Part shown: piece by piece, positions 1 through 8,082 of the stretch
Layout: every line of letters begins with the position of its first letter
How positions within the stretch are numbered: the first letter of the stretch is position 1
Assembly: GCF_000285835.1 (NCBI RefSeq)
Contig: NZ_HE978601.1
Location: forward strand, 62,001-126,000
Length of the DNA: 64,000 nt
Direction: 5' to 3'
Origin: Brevibacterium senegalense
GTDB taxonomy: Bacteria > Actinomycetota > Actinomycetes > Actinomycetales > Brevibacteriaceae
Notes under the pieces: model-generated
What the model was told of the DNA's origin: nothing
The model's database searches: none
What the model saw: the letters and a program-made list of their open reading frames with translations, nothing else
Translations under genes and position numbers: made by a program

Positions 1-91
1 GGGTGAGACGCGTAACGCGCTCAGACCCGCACCGCGACCTCCGTTGCGGCGACCCGCGCCGCCCGAGGACGCATCGACCGAGGGCCTGGGA

Positions 92-286
92 TCACGAGTC
101 GACATCGAAGACCTCCTCCACCGTCGTCCCGAAGAAGCGGGCCAGATGCACGGCCAGCTTGAGCGACGGATCGTATCGTCCCTTCTCCAGGGCGTTGATC
201 GTCTGCCGGGAGACCCCCACCTGGGTGGCGAGTGCCTGCTGCGACAGGCCGCCCTCCATCCGCAGTTCACGGATCCGACTGTCCAT
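92..286 (-). CDS. Small XRE-family HTH transcriptional regulator
   Basis: A 64-residue protein that is almost only a Cro/C1-type helix-turn-helix: SQQALATQVGVSRQTINALE (about residues 15-34) is the HTH core and KGRYDPSLKLAVHLARFF follows as in the YozG-like small XRE regulators. It should bind DNA as a dimer. Three copies of a TGTCAAG-n4-CTTGACA type site lie immediately upstream, so autoregulation is likely. There is no Shine-Dalgarno sequence before the ATG, and a TACGCT box 6 bases upstream suggests a leaderless transcript. Small XRE proteins of this type are often followed by a membrane-protein gene; any such partner would lie left of the window, because bases 1-91 hold no credible start. 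The family is sure; the target genes are not known. Confidence 0.88.
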   Translation of the reverse strand: MDSRIRELRMEGGLSQQALATQVGVSRQTINALEKGRYDPSLKLAVHLARFFGTTVEEVFDVDS

Positions 287-287
287 G

Positions 288-352
288 TGTCAAGCGTACT
301 TGACAAGCCGCGGACATGTAAAGCACGCTTGTCCTGTCAAGCACACTTGACA
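288..352. promoter_or_regulatory. Cluster of three palindromic operators upstream of the XRE gene
   Basis: Positions 288-305 (TGTCAAG CGTA CTTGACA) and 335-352 (TGTCAAG CACA CTTGACA) have perfect 7-base arms around 4-base centres. Positions 317-334 (TGTAAAG CACG CTTGTCC) are a degenerate copy directly abutting the third. The sites start 29 and 18 bases apart. The first covers the -10 box and the second covers the -35 box of the XRE promoter, which fits autorepression. The arrangement may also control the rightward gene at 461. Confidence 0.75.
293..322 (-). promoter_or_regulatory. Leaderless promoter of the XRE gene
   Basis: Read on the minus strand, TTTACA (322-317) and TACGCT (298-293) are 18 bases apart, and the TACGCT box ends 6 bases before the ATG at 286. 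Both boxes fall inside the TGTCAAG palindromes. Confidence 0.5.
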
Positions 353-460
353 CCGTCGCCTCCCCCGGGATGCAGGCGGAACGGACGTCACGGCGCCACT
401 GGACTCACCCGCTGACGACACCGTGGACCACGACCCGCTCCACAGGAACGAGGACCTCTC

Positions 461-982
461 ATGGAATCCCTGCAGACCTTCGCCGACTCCTTCCCCGCCG
501 CCCTCCAGTGGCTCGCGATCATGCTCGTGGGCGCGATCCCCTTCGTCGAGGGCTACGGCGGCTCGGTCCTGGGCGTGGCGATCGGCGTCCCCGTCCCCAT
601 CGCGATCCTGGCCGCCGTCGTCGGGAACGTGCTCACCGTGGCCGCGACCGTCTCGATCGCGTCGTCGATCCGGGAGAGGGCCACGGCGCGCAGCGCGGCC
701 CAGAGCGAGGGCACCGCGGACGGCTGGACGCAGGACCCCGACGAGGCTCGGACGAGTGGACGAGGCAAGGACCGCATCCGCAGGCTCTTCGACCGCTACG
801 GCGTGCCCGGCGTCAGCCTCCTGGGCCAGTGGGCCCTGCCCAGCCAGATCACCGCTCCGACGCTGGTGGGCTTCGGCGCCTCGCGCGGCAGCGTCCTCGT
901 GTGGCAGACGATCGGGATCGTCCTCTGGGGCATCGTCTTCGGCGCGCTGGCCGCCGCGGGCTTCAGCCTCGCGATGCGGTGA
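461..982 (+). CDS. Small integral membrane protein, putative small multidrug export family (PF06695-like)
   Basis: A 173-residue membrane protein with about four hydrophobic segments: residues 13-35 containing GAIPFVEGYGG, 38-62, and two toward the C-terminus (LLGQWALPSQITAPTLVGFGA; VLVWQTIGIVLWGIVFGALAAAG). The GxIPFxE motif in the first segment, a polar loop in the middle and the length are typical of the PF06695 small multidrug export family, whose transport role is poorly tested. The ATG is preceded by AGGAACGAGGA. It faces away from the XRE gene and shares its operator region, so it may be regulated by that protein. It converges with deoC. Family assignment is by motif only. Confidence 0.7.
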   Translation: MESLQTFADSFPAALQWLAIMLVGAIPFVEGYGGSVLGVAIGVPVPIAILAAVVGNVLTVAATVSIASSIRERATARSAAQSEGTADGWTQDPDEARTSGRGKDRIRRLFDRYGVPGVSLLGQWALPSQITAPTLVGFGASRGSVLVWQTIGIVLWGIVFGALAAAGFSLAMR

Positions 983-1055
983 TGCCGCGCGCCGGGCGAC
1001 CCACCGTCGCAGGTGAGTCGACCGGCGCCGGAGCCCCGCCCCGCGCCGCCGGGCC

Positions 1056-1775
1056 TCAGCCGGCGATCTGGTCGAGGATCGCCTGCGTCCCCGACAGACC
1101 CAGCCGCGACGCCCCCGCGTCCAGCATCTGCTGCGCCGCCTCGAGCGAGCGGATCCCGCCGGAGGCCTTGACCCCCAGCCGATCCCCCACCGTCTGTCGC
1201 ATGAGCGCGACGGCCTGGGCGCTGGCACCGCCGGCGGGGTGGAAGCCCGTCGACGTCTTGACGTAGTGCGCCCCGGCGGCCTCCGCCCGGCGGCAGGCCT
1301 CGACGATCTCCTCGTCGGTCAGTGCAGCGGACTCGAGGATCACCTTGACGATGGCGGCCCCGGTGACGGCGGCCTCGGGCCCGTCCGCCTCCGGCAGACC
1401 CAGGTCACGAGCGGCACCGGCCACGGCACCCACGACGCCGCGGATGTCGTCCTCGACGACATCCCAGGCACCGTCCTTGATGAGGCCCAGGTTCACGACC
1501 ATGTCGACCTCGCGGGCGCCGTCCGCGACGGCGCGGGCGGCCTCGGCGGCCTTGACCTCGCTCTTGACCGCACCGGAGGGGAACCCGCAGACCGTCGCGA
1601 CGACCAGGTCCCCGGTGTCCGTGAGCGGCAGGGCCGACGGCGACACGCACACGGCCAGCACACCCATCGACTGCGCGTGCGCGACGAGGGAGTCGAAGTC
1701 CGCGGTCGCGGCCTCCGGCTTGAGCAGAGTGTGGTCGACGTGGGCGACCAGGGTTTCAGCGGTGAGAGCGGTCAT
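1056..1775 (-). CDS. deoC: Deoxyribose-phosphate aldolase
   Basis: A 239-residue class I aldolase that splits 2-deoxyribose-5-phosphate into glyceraldehyde-3-phosphate and acetaldehyde in the cytoplasm. Visible family signatures are [10 protein letters not shown] at the N-terminus, [12 protein letters not shown] in the middle, the Schiff-base lysine in HYVKTSTGF, and the second lysine in [10 protein letters not shown]. The ATG at 1775 has GAGGAGGACTCCCC before it. It lies 97 bases behind thymidine phosphorylase on the same strand, so deoxyribose-1-phosphate released from imported deoxynucleosides can be broken down; the phosphopentomutase needed between the two steps is not in the window. Length is normal for the family. 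Confidence 0.96.
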   Translation of the reverse strand: MTALTAETLVAHVDHTLLKPEAATADFDSLVAHAQSMGVLAVCVSPSALPLTDTGDLVVATVCGFPSGAVKSEVKAAEAARAVADGAREVDMVVNLGLIKDGAWDVVEDDIRGVVGAVAGAARDLGLPEADGPEAAVTGAAIVKVILESAALTDEEIVEACRRAEAAGAHYVKTSTGFHPAGGASAQAVALMRQTVGDRLGVKASGGIRSLEAAQQMLDAGASRLGLSGTQAILDQIAG

Positions 1776-1872
1776 GGGGAGTCCTCCTCGGGACGGTGGG
1801 GCTGGGGCCGGGCTGACGGCGGCACGTCGGACGGCGGATCGGACTGCGGACTGCGGGGCCCGCGCCACCGAC

Positions 1873-3159
1873 TCAGTGCACGCGGTCCAGGATGACAGAC
1901 GCGCGGCTCTGCGCAGCGTTCCCGTCGATCGAGACTGCACCGTCCAGCATGTCGGCCGCGCGCTCGAAGCGCTCCGGCTCGTCCGTGTGGAGGGTGAACA
2001 ACGGCTCCCCCTCCTCGATCGCCTCGCCCACGCACTTGTTGATCTCGATGCCGGCCGTCTGCATGACGGGAGCTCCCTGGAAGGCACGGCCCGCACCCAG
2101 GCGCCACGAGGCGTAGCCCACCCGCAGCGCGTCCATCTCCGTGATGAAGCCGGACCGCTGGGCGCGGATGTAGGTCTTCTCCTTGGCCACCGGCAGCGTC
2201 GCGTCCGGATCGCCGCCCTGTGCCTGGATCATGGCGCGCCACTTGTCCATCGCGCGGCCGTCCTTGAGCGCTGCGGCGACGTCCACGCCGGTCACGCCCG
2301 CACTCTCCAGCATCTCCCGGGCCAGCGCGACCGTCAGCTCCACGACGTCGCGCGGACCGCCGCCGGCCAGCACCTCGACGGACTCGCGGACCTCCAGCGC
2401 GTTGCCCACGGTCTTCCCCAGCGGTGCGGACATGTCCGTCAGCAGCGCGCGGGTCTTGACGCCCGCGGTGTTGCCCAGCTCGACCATCGTCTTCGCGAGC
2501 TTCTGCGCATCCGGGATGCTGCGCATGAACGCGCCGGAGCCCACCTTGACGTCCAGCACCAGCGACCCGGTGCCCTCCGCGATCTTCTTCGACATGATCG
2601 AGGACGCGATGAGCGGGATCGAATCGACCGTGCCGGTCACGTCGCGCAGCGCGTAGAGCTTCTTGTCCGCCGGTGCCAGGCCGCTGCCGGCGGCGCAGAT
2701 GACGCCGCCCACCTCCCGCAACTGCGCCAGGACCTGGTCGTTCGTGAGGTCGGCCTTCCATCCGGGGATGGATTCGAGCTTGTCGAGCGTCCCGCCCGTG
2801 TGGCCCAGTCCGCGCCCGGACAGCTGCGGCACCGCGACGCCGAAGGCCGCGACGAGCGGCACCAGCGGCAGCGTGATCTTGTCGCCCACACCGCCGGTGG
2901 AGTGCTTGTCGACCGTGGGCTGCGACAGGCCGCTGAAGTCCATCCGGTCGCCCGAGTTCACCATCGCACGCGTCCACTGGCGGATCTCCGCAGAGTCCAT
3001 GCCGCGCAGGTAGATCGCCATGGCCAGCGCGGCCATCTGCTCGTCGCCCACCTCGCCGCGGGCGTAGGCGTCGATCACCCAGGTGATCTGCTCGAGCGAC
3101 AGCGTCCCGCCGTCGCGCTTGGCCCGGATGATGTCCACTGCATCGAAGCGCTCAGCCAT
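1873..3159 (-). CDS. deoA: Thymidine / pyrimidine-nucleoside phosphorylase
   Basis: A 428-residue phosphorylase converting thymidine or other pyrimidine (deoxy)nucleosides plus phosphate to the free base and (deoxy)ribose-1-phosphate. The phosphate-binding signature [10 protein letters not shown] is at residues 85-94, followed by [20 protein letters not shown], the family PROSITE region. The N-terminal helical bundle ([14 protein letters not shown]) and C-terminal domain are both present, and the length is normal. A GGGAGGA sequence precedes the ATG. It is the first gene of a deoA-deoC pair with its own likely promoter (TACAGT at 3194-3189), separated from cdd by 188 bases that hold no gene. 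Whether it prefers thymidine or takes uridine too cannot be told from the sequence. Confidence 0.95.
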   Translation of the reverse strand: MAERFDAVDIIRAKRDGGTLSLEQITWVIDAYARGEVGDEQMAALAMAIYLRGMDSAEIRQWTRAMVNSGDRMDFSGLSQPTVDKHSTGGVGDKITLPLVPLVAAFGVAVPQLSGRGLGHTGGTLDKLESIPGWKADLTNDQVLAQLREVGGVICAAGSGLAPADKKLYALRDVTGTVDSIPLIASSIMSKKIAEGTGSLVLDVKVGSGAFMRSIPDAQKLAKTMVELGNTAGVKTRALLTDMSAPLGKTVGNALEVRESVEVLAGGGPRDVVELTVALAREMLESAGVTGVDVAAALKDGRAMDKWRAMIQAQGGDPDATLPVAKEKTYIRAQRSGFITEMDALRVGYASWRLGAGRAFQGAPVMQTAGIEINKCVGEAIEEGEPLFTLHTDEPERFERAADMLDGAVSIDGNAAQSRASVILDRVH

Positions 3160-3188
3160 GATCGTCCTCCCAGTCGTGCTTGTCCGTC

Positions 3189-3194
3189 ACTGTA
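3189..3194 (-). promoter_or_regulatory. Likely -10 box of the deoA-deoC operon
   Basis: TACAGT on the minus strand lies about 30 bases upstream of the deoA ATG, leaving a short leader that includes the ribosome binding site GGGAGGA. The -35 region (GGTGAC near 3216-3211) is weak. Confidence 0.4.
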
Positions 3195-3347
3195 TGCCCT
3201 CTCCGAGCACGTCACCAGGCTGTGGACGCGTGAGCGCAGGCTGTGTCCGGATCGTGTCCGACGGCAGTCGCCCGGGAAGCGTCCGTGCAGGTGGCGACTC
3301 CGTGCCTCCGCAGGAGTTCGGGGGTCACCGCTCGAGGTCGGGGCCCG

Positions 3348-3806
3348 TCACCGCAGGTGGTCCGGGCCGAACGCGTCCGGCAGCACCTGCGACAGCGGCT
3401 GGATCCCGCCGGGCATGTCCAGCAGCAGGTCCGGTCCACCGAACTCGAAGAGCAGCTGCCGGCAGCGCCCGCACGGGACCAGTTTCCCACCGGCGCCGTC
3501 GACGCACGTGAACGCGACGAGCCTGCCGCCGCCGGTGCGTGCCAACTCGGAGACCAGCCCACACTCCGCGCACAGGCCCAGTCCGTACGACGCGTTCTCC
3601 ACATTGCAGCCGGTCACCGTCCGCCCGTCGTCCACGAGCGCCGCCACCCCCACCGGGTACGTGGAGTACGGCGCGTATGCGTGCCGCATCGCCTCCGCGG
3701 CGAGATCGCGCAGATCCTGCCACGTCACCGTGTGGCCGGGCACGGCAGGACCATCGCCGAGGCCGTGGTCGCCGCTCACGTGAGCGTCCACCTCACTGCT
3801 TGGCAT
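3348..3806 (-). CDS. cdd: Cytidine deaminase
   Basis: A 152-residue zinc enzyme that deaminates cytidine and deoxycytidine to uridine and deoxyuridine. All catalytic elements are visible: CNVENASYG, the CAE motif (zinc-binding Cys plus the proton-shuttling Glu), and the second zinc site PCGRCRQ. Residues 1-25 form a short N-terminal extension, and the core begins near WQDLRDLAAEAMRHAYAPYS. The ATG lies 14 bases inside the end of the upstream permease gene, so the two are probably translationally coupled and cdd belongs to the nucleoside-transport operon. Together with deoA this allows imported cytidine to enter pyrimidine salvage. Homotetrameric-type size. Confidence 0.96.
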   Translation of the reverse strand: MPSSEVDAHVSGDHGLGDGPAVPGHTVTWQDLRDLAAEAMRHAYAPYSTYPVGVAALVDDGRTVTGCNVENASYGLGLCAECGLVSELARTGGGRLVAFTCVDGAGGKLVPCGRCRQLLFEFGGPDLLLDMPGGIQPLSQVLPDAFGPDHLR

Positions 3807-5091
3807 AGGCCTTGCCGTTCGCGGCGGGCGCCCGCACCGTGCCGACGAATCCGGCCACGGCGAAGATCGTCACGATGTACGGGAGCATGAGCAGCAGGTC
3901 GCTGGGCACCGGCGTGCCCATGGTCGACAGCGTGTTGCCCAGGTTCCGGGCGAACCCGAACAGCAGGGCGGCGAAGACCGCGCCCACGGGGTTCCACTTG
4001 CCCAGGATCATCGCCGCCAGCGCGATGAAGCCCTGTCCCGCGGACATCTCCTTGCCGAACGCCAGTCCGGATCCCACCGTGAAGAAGGCGCCGCCCAGGC
4101 CCGCGATGCCACCGGCGATGAGCGTGTTGATGACGCGGTTGCGGTTGACGGGGATGCCCACCGTGTCCGCGGCCTTGGGGTGCTCACCGATCGCGCGGGT
4201 GCGCAGGCCCCACTTCGAGTGGAAGAGCGCCACGTAGAGCACCGCCACGACGATGTACATGAGGTAGACGAGGATCGACTGCCGGAACAGGACCGGTCCC
4301 AGCACCGGGATGTCCCCCAGCAGCGGGATGGGCAGGACGGGCAGCTGCTGCCGCGCGTTCCACATCTCCGGGTTCTGCGTCAGGACGGTCGAGAACATGA
4401 AGTTCGTGAAGCCCACGACCAGCACGTTGAGGACCACGCCGATGATGATCTGGTCGACCCAGTACCGGATCGCGAAGAACGTGAGGATGACCGCGACGAC
4501 CGCACCCGCGATGGGTGCCGCCACCAGTCCCGCGTACGGGTTCTTGAGCGCGGACGCGACGACCGCGGCCAGGAACGCGCCGGCCAGCAGCTGCCCCTCG
4601 ATCGCGATGTTGATGATGCCGGACCGCTCGCCCACCAGACCGCACATCGCGCCGAAGATGAGGGGCACGGACAGTGCGAGTGCGCCCGCCAGCAGGGGCG
4701 TGATGGGGATGCGCCCCGTGTCCGCGCCCGCCCACGTGAGGAAGGCCGCCAGGAACAGGACGCCGAAGACGACGGGGAACCAGATCCCCGGGCTCTCCCG
4801 CTTCGTCGCGAGCCACGTCGCGATCGCCGCCATCGCGACCAGCACGATGCCGGCCGCGATCACAGTGGGCTGCGAGGCGACGGTGAGCGGCGGGATGCTG
4901 AAGAGGTCCGTGCCCGCGGCGAAGGAGAACGTGGTGCTCTTGCCGGACGAGCCGCCCAGGAGGCCCATGAAGACGAGCGTCAGCAGCGCGAGCACGCCGT
5001 AGACGATGGGGTACTTCCAGTCGATCGGCGAGCGCAGGGCCGCGCCGTCCAGCCTGGTGCCTGGTGCTGGGGTCTGCGTCGAGGTGCTCAT
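3793..5091 (-). CDS. Nucleoside ABC transporter permease, second subunit
   Basis: A 432-residue inner-membrane permease of the branched-chain amino acid / BMP-associated nucleoside type (YufQ-like). It has about ten hydrophobic segments, beginning with IVYGVLALLTLVFMGLLGG. The conserved core GLVGERSGIINIAIEGQLL is typical of these permeases and probably contacts the ATPase, and FGFARNLGNTLSTMG is near the C-terminus. It should pair with the upstream permease as the heterodimeric channel. The ATG overlaps the stop codon of the upstream permease (ATGA), and the stop overlaps the cdd start. The N-terminal region is longer than in many homologues, with an extra pair of membrane segments between about residues 25 and 125. 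Confidence 0.93.
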   Translation of the reverse strand: MSTSTQTPAPGTRLDGAALRSPIDWKYPIVYGVLALLTLVFMGLLGGSSGKSTTFSFAAGTDLFSIPPLTVASQPTVIAAGIVLVAMAAIATWLATKRESPGIWFPVVFGVLFLAAFLTWAGADTGRIPITPLLAGALALSVPLIFGAMCGLVGERSGIINIAIEGQLLAGAFLAAVVASALKNPYAGLVAAPIAGAVVAVILTFFAIRYWVDQIIIGVVLNVLVVGFTNFMFSTVLTQNPEMWNARQQLPVLPIPLLGDIPVLGPVLFRQSILVYLMYIVVAVLYVALFHSKWGLRTRAIGEHPKAADTVGIPVNRNRVINTLIAGGIAGLGGAFFTVGSGLAFGKEMSAGQGFIALAAMILGKWNPVGAVFAALLFGFARNLGNTLSTMGTPVPSDLLLMLPYIVTIFAVAGFVGTVRAPAANGKAYAKQ

Positions 5092-6338
5092 CGGGCTCCC
5101 TTCCCAACCGGTGCGGGCAGTCTGAAGATCGCGCGGACCAGGGGCGGCGCCGCGATGAGGAGGACGATGACGGACTGGACGACGAGGATGATGTCGATGG
5201 GTGTGCCCGTCTGCGCCTGCATCGTGTAGCCGCCGGCCTTGAAGGCTCCGAACAGCAGGCCGGCCAGGAACGTGCCCACGGGCCGGGAGCGGCCCAGCAG
5301 GGCCACGGTGATCGCGTCGAAGCCCAGGGAGCCGCCGATCCCCATCGTGAGGCGCTGCTCCGTGCCCAGGACCTGCGCGGCACCCGCGAGACCCGCGAGC
5401 GCACCGGCGATCATCATGACGATGAGCGTCACGCGACCCACGGAGATGCCCGCGGTCCGTGCGGCGTGCGGGTTCTCCCCCACCGCGCGGAACTCGAAGC
5501 CCAGGGTCGACCGCTCCAGCAGCCACCACACGAAGATCGTCGCGAGCACGGCGAGGAGGAACCCGGCGTTGAGGCGGAACGGATCCGGCAGCAGCGGGAA
5601 CAGCGAGGCGGCGTCATCGACGTTCCGCGACTGCGGGTTGCCGGAATCCGTCTGCCGGAACCACGCCTGCTTGAGCAGGTAAGCGATGAGGTAGCCGGCG
5701 ATCGAGTTGAGCATGATCGTGACGATCACCTCGTTCGCACCGGTGCGCGCCTTGAGGTAACCGGCGATGCCGCCCCAGATCGCACCGCCCACGATGCCCG
5801 CCAGCACGGCGATGATCATGTGGACCCCCGCCGGCAGGGTGAGGAAGTAGCCGAAGAATCCGGCGAAGATCGCGCCCAGGATGACCTGACCCTGACCACC
5901 GATGTTGAAGAGGCCGGAGCGGAAGCCCAGGGCGATGCCCAGACCCGCGAGGATCAGCGGGGTGGAGGCGACCAGTGATTCCGTGAGCGGACGGATCGCC
6001 CGCTGCACCGACTGCGCCTGCCAGTCGAAGACCGCACCGCGGAACAGCGCCAGGTAGGCCTCCGACACCGTCTGCCAGATGGCGACGAAGAAGTCCGCCG
6101 GCCGGGAGAAGAAGTACGACAGGGTGGCCTGCACGTCCGGGTCCGCGGCCGCGATGAGCACCGCTCCGGCCAGCAGGCCCACCGCGATGGACAGGACCGA
6201 GACCAGCCACGAGCCGGACATGATGTCGCGCAGGAGCGTGGGCCGGGGGGCTTGCGGCGTCCCCGACCCGATCCCCTCTCCGCTCGCGGCGACGGGTGCC
6301 GCGGGGACGGTCTGCCCCGTGGGGCTCGTCTCTGTCAT
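5088..6338 (-). CDS. Nucleoside ABC transporter permease, first subunit
   Basis: A 416-residue polytopic permease (YufP-like) of the transporter whose binding protein is encoded at 8083. After a 40-residue Pro/Ala/Gly-rich cytoplasmic N-terminus comes the first membrane helix (WLVSVLSIAVGLLAGAVLIA). The typical core is LGIALGFRSGLFNIGGQGQ near residues 133-151, and GAIFAGFFGYFLTLPAG follows. It overlaps the ATPase gene by ATGA at its start and the second permease by ATGA at its end, so equal translation of the channel subunits is expected. The substrate is inferred to be nucleosides from the BMP-type binding protein and the adjacent cytidine and thymidine salvage genes. Confidence 0.93.
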   Translation of the reverse strand: MTETSPTGQTVPAAPVAASGEGIGSGTPQAPRPTLLRDIMSGSWLVSVLSIAVGLLAGAVLIAAADPDVQATLSYFFSRPADFFVAIWQTVSEAYLALFRGAVFDWQAQSVQRAIRPLTESLVASTPLILAGLGIALGFRSGLFNIGGQGQVILGAIFAGFFGYFLTLPAGVHMIIAVLAGIVGGAIWGGIAGYLKARTGANEVIVTIMLNSIAGYLIAYLLKQAWFRQTDSGNPQSRNVDDAASLFPLLPDPFRLNAGFLLAVLATIFVWWLLERSTLGFEFRAVGENPHAARTAGISVGRVTLIVMMIAGALAGLAGAAQVLGTEQRLTMGIGGSLGFDAITVALLGRSRPVGTFLAGLLFGAFKAGGYTMQAQTGTPIDIILVVQSVIVLLIAAPPLVRAIFRLPAPVGKGAR

Positions 6339-7906
6339 GCCGGGTCCTCCTCTGCGGCTGAGATCTCCGTGGCGGCGGAGCCGTCCTCGACGCGGGCCAG
6401 TGCCTCGTCCTGAGGCACACCCGCCATCATGAGGCCCAGCACGTCGCGCGGCGTGTCCGCGGGCACGATGCCCACGACACGACCGCGGTACATGACGGCG
6501 ATGCGGTCGGCCAGGTTGAGCGCCTCATCCAGCTCCGTTGACACGATGACGCACGGTGTGCCGGAGTCGCGCTCCGCGATGATCCGCTTGTGCACGAACT
6601 CGATCGAGCCCACGTCCAGTCCGCGCGTGGGCTGGCTGGCGACCAGCAGCCGCAGCGGGCGCCCCAGCTCGCGGGACAGCACCACCTTCTGCTGGTTGCC
6701 TCCGGACAGGGTGGAGATCGGGTCGTCGATCGAGGTGAGGCGGATGTCGTACTCGGCCACCCTCTTGCCCGCTTCCTCACGGATGACCGCGGGCTGCAGC
6801 TGGAGTCCCTTCGCGTAGGGCTCCTGGTCGTAGAGGTCCAGGATCATGTTCTCCTGGATCGTGAAGGACGCGATGACGCCGTCGGTCGACCGGTCCTCCG
6901 GCACGAATCCGATGCCCCGGAGCAGGCGCTGCTTGACCGTCAGGCCGGCCAGGTCCGTACCGTCGAGGCTGATCGAACCGGCGCGCGGCTCCACGAGGCC
7001 GATGATCGCTTCCGCGAGCTCGGACTGGCCGTTGCCGTCGACACCGGCGATCGCCAGGATCTCGCCGCGGCGCACCTCCAGGTTCACATCGTCGACGACG
7101 ACCTGCTCGACGCGGTCGACGACGGTGAGGTCTTTGATGAGGAGGGTCGCGTCGCCCGGGTCGGCCGGCTTCTTGTCCGTCGTGAGGTGGACATCGCGGC
7201 CCACCATGAGGCCCGCCAGCTCCGATTCGCTGGACTCCGGTGAGGCCTCACCCACGACCTTGCCGCGGCGGATGACGGTGATGCCGTCCGCGATCGCACG
7301 GACCTCGCGCAGCTTGTGCGTGATGAAGACGATCGAGGTGCCCTCGGACTTGAGCTGGCGCATGATCTCGATGAGCTCGTCCGTCTCCTGGGGGGTGAGC
7401 ACGGCGGTGGGCTCGTCCAGGATGAGGATCTTCGCGTCGCGGGACAGCGCCTTGATGATCTCGACGCGCTGCTGCGCGCCCACCGGGAGGTCCTCGATGA
7501 CCGCGTCCGGGTCGATGTGGAAGCCGAAGCGCGCGGAGATGTCGCGCACCTTCTGCCGGGCCTGGCCCAAGTCCAGGAGCGAGCCGCCCTTCGTGGGCTC
7601 GTACCCCAGTGCCACCGATTCCGCGACCGTGAAGACGGGCACCAGCATGAAGTGCTGGTGGACCATGCCGATTCCGGCTGCGACCGCGTCGCCGGGACCG
7701 CTGAACGTGGTGGGCCGGTCGTCGATGAGGATCTCGCCCTCGTCCGGCGCGTACAGGCCGTACAGGGTGTTCATGAGCGTCGACTTGCCCGCGCCGTTCT
7801 CGCCCAGCAGGGCGTGGATCTCTCCCGGCTCGACGACCAGGTCGATCGAGTCGTTGGCGGTGAAGGTGCCGAAGCGCTTGGTGATCCCTCGGAGCTCGAG
7901 TTTCAC
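6335..7906 (-). CDS. Nucleoside ABC transporter ATP-binding protein (two ABC domains)
   Basis: A 523-residue ATPase with two nucleotide-binding domains fused in one chain, as in the sugar/nucleoside importers. Domain 1 has Walker A GENGAGKST at residues 35-43, the divergent signature LPVGAQQRVE and Walker B ILILDEPT. Domain 2 has a degenerate Walker A (GVDGNGQSE), a good signature LSGGNQQKV and the degenerate Walker B VASQPTRGLD. One functional and one degenerate site are normal for this family. It is the first gene of the ATPase-permease-permease-cdd operon, with a likely -10 box about 110 bases upstream. GGAGGAGAACCCCC precedes the ATG. Confidence 0.94.
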   Translation of the reverse strand: MKLELRGITKRFGTFTANDSIDLVVEPGEIHALLGENGAGKSTLMNTLYGLYAPDEGEILIDDRPTTFSGPGDAVAAGIGMVHQHFMLVPVFTVAESVALGYEPTKGGSLLDLGQARQKVRDISARFGFHIDPDAVIEDLPVGAQQRVEIIKALSRDAKILILDEPTAVLTPQETDELIEIMRQLKSEGTSIVFITHKLREVRAIADGITVIRRGKVVGEASPESSESELAGLMVGRDVHLTTDKKPADPGDATLLIKDLTVVDRVEQVVVDDVNLEVRRGEILAIAGVDGNGQSELAEAIIGLVEPRAGSISLDGTDLAGLTVKQRLLRGIGFVPEDRSTDGVIASFTIQENMILDLYDQEPYAKGLQLQPAVIREEAGKRVAEYDIRLTSIDDPISTLSGGNQQKVVLSRELGRPLRLLVASQPTRGLDVGSIEFVHKRIIAERDSGTPCVIVSTELDEALNLADRIAVMYRGRVVGIVPADTPRDVLGLMMAGVPQDEALARVEDGSAATEISAAEEDPA

Positions 7907-8015
7907 GTGGGGGTTCTCCTCCGTGCGGATGGGACAGCGGCCCGCCCGGTGGGGCAGGTCCGCCGCGTCGAGGGACGCGGACGGGTCCCGGCTCCTGCCG
8001 CGCGACCGCGCACTC

Positions 8016-8021
8016 AGCCTA
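8016..8021 (-). promoter_or_regulatory. Possible -10 box of the nucleoside ABC operon
   Basis: TAGGCT on the minus strand lies between the lipoprotein gene and the ATPase gene. It would give the operon its own transcript with a leader of about 110 bases. No clear -35 box is visible, so read-through from the lipoprotein gene remains possible. Confidence 0.3.
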
Positions 8022-8082
8022 GACGAAGACTGACGCGCGGAGCGGGAGGTCGCCGGGACCCGTCCGGAGTCCGATCAGACGA

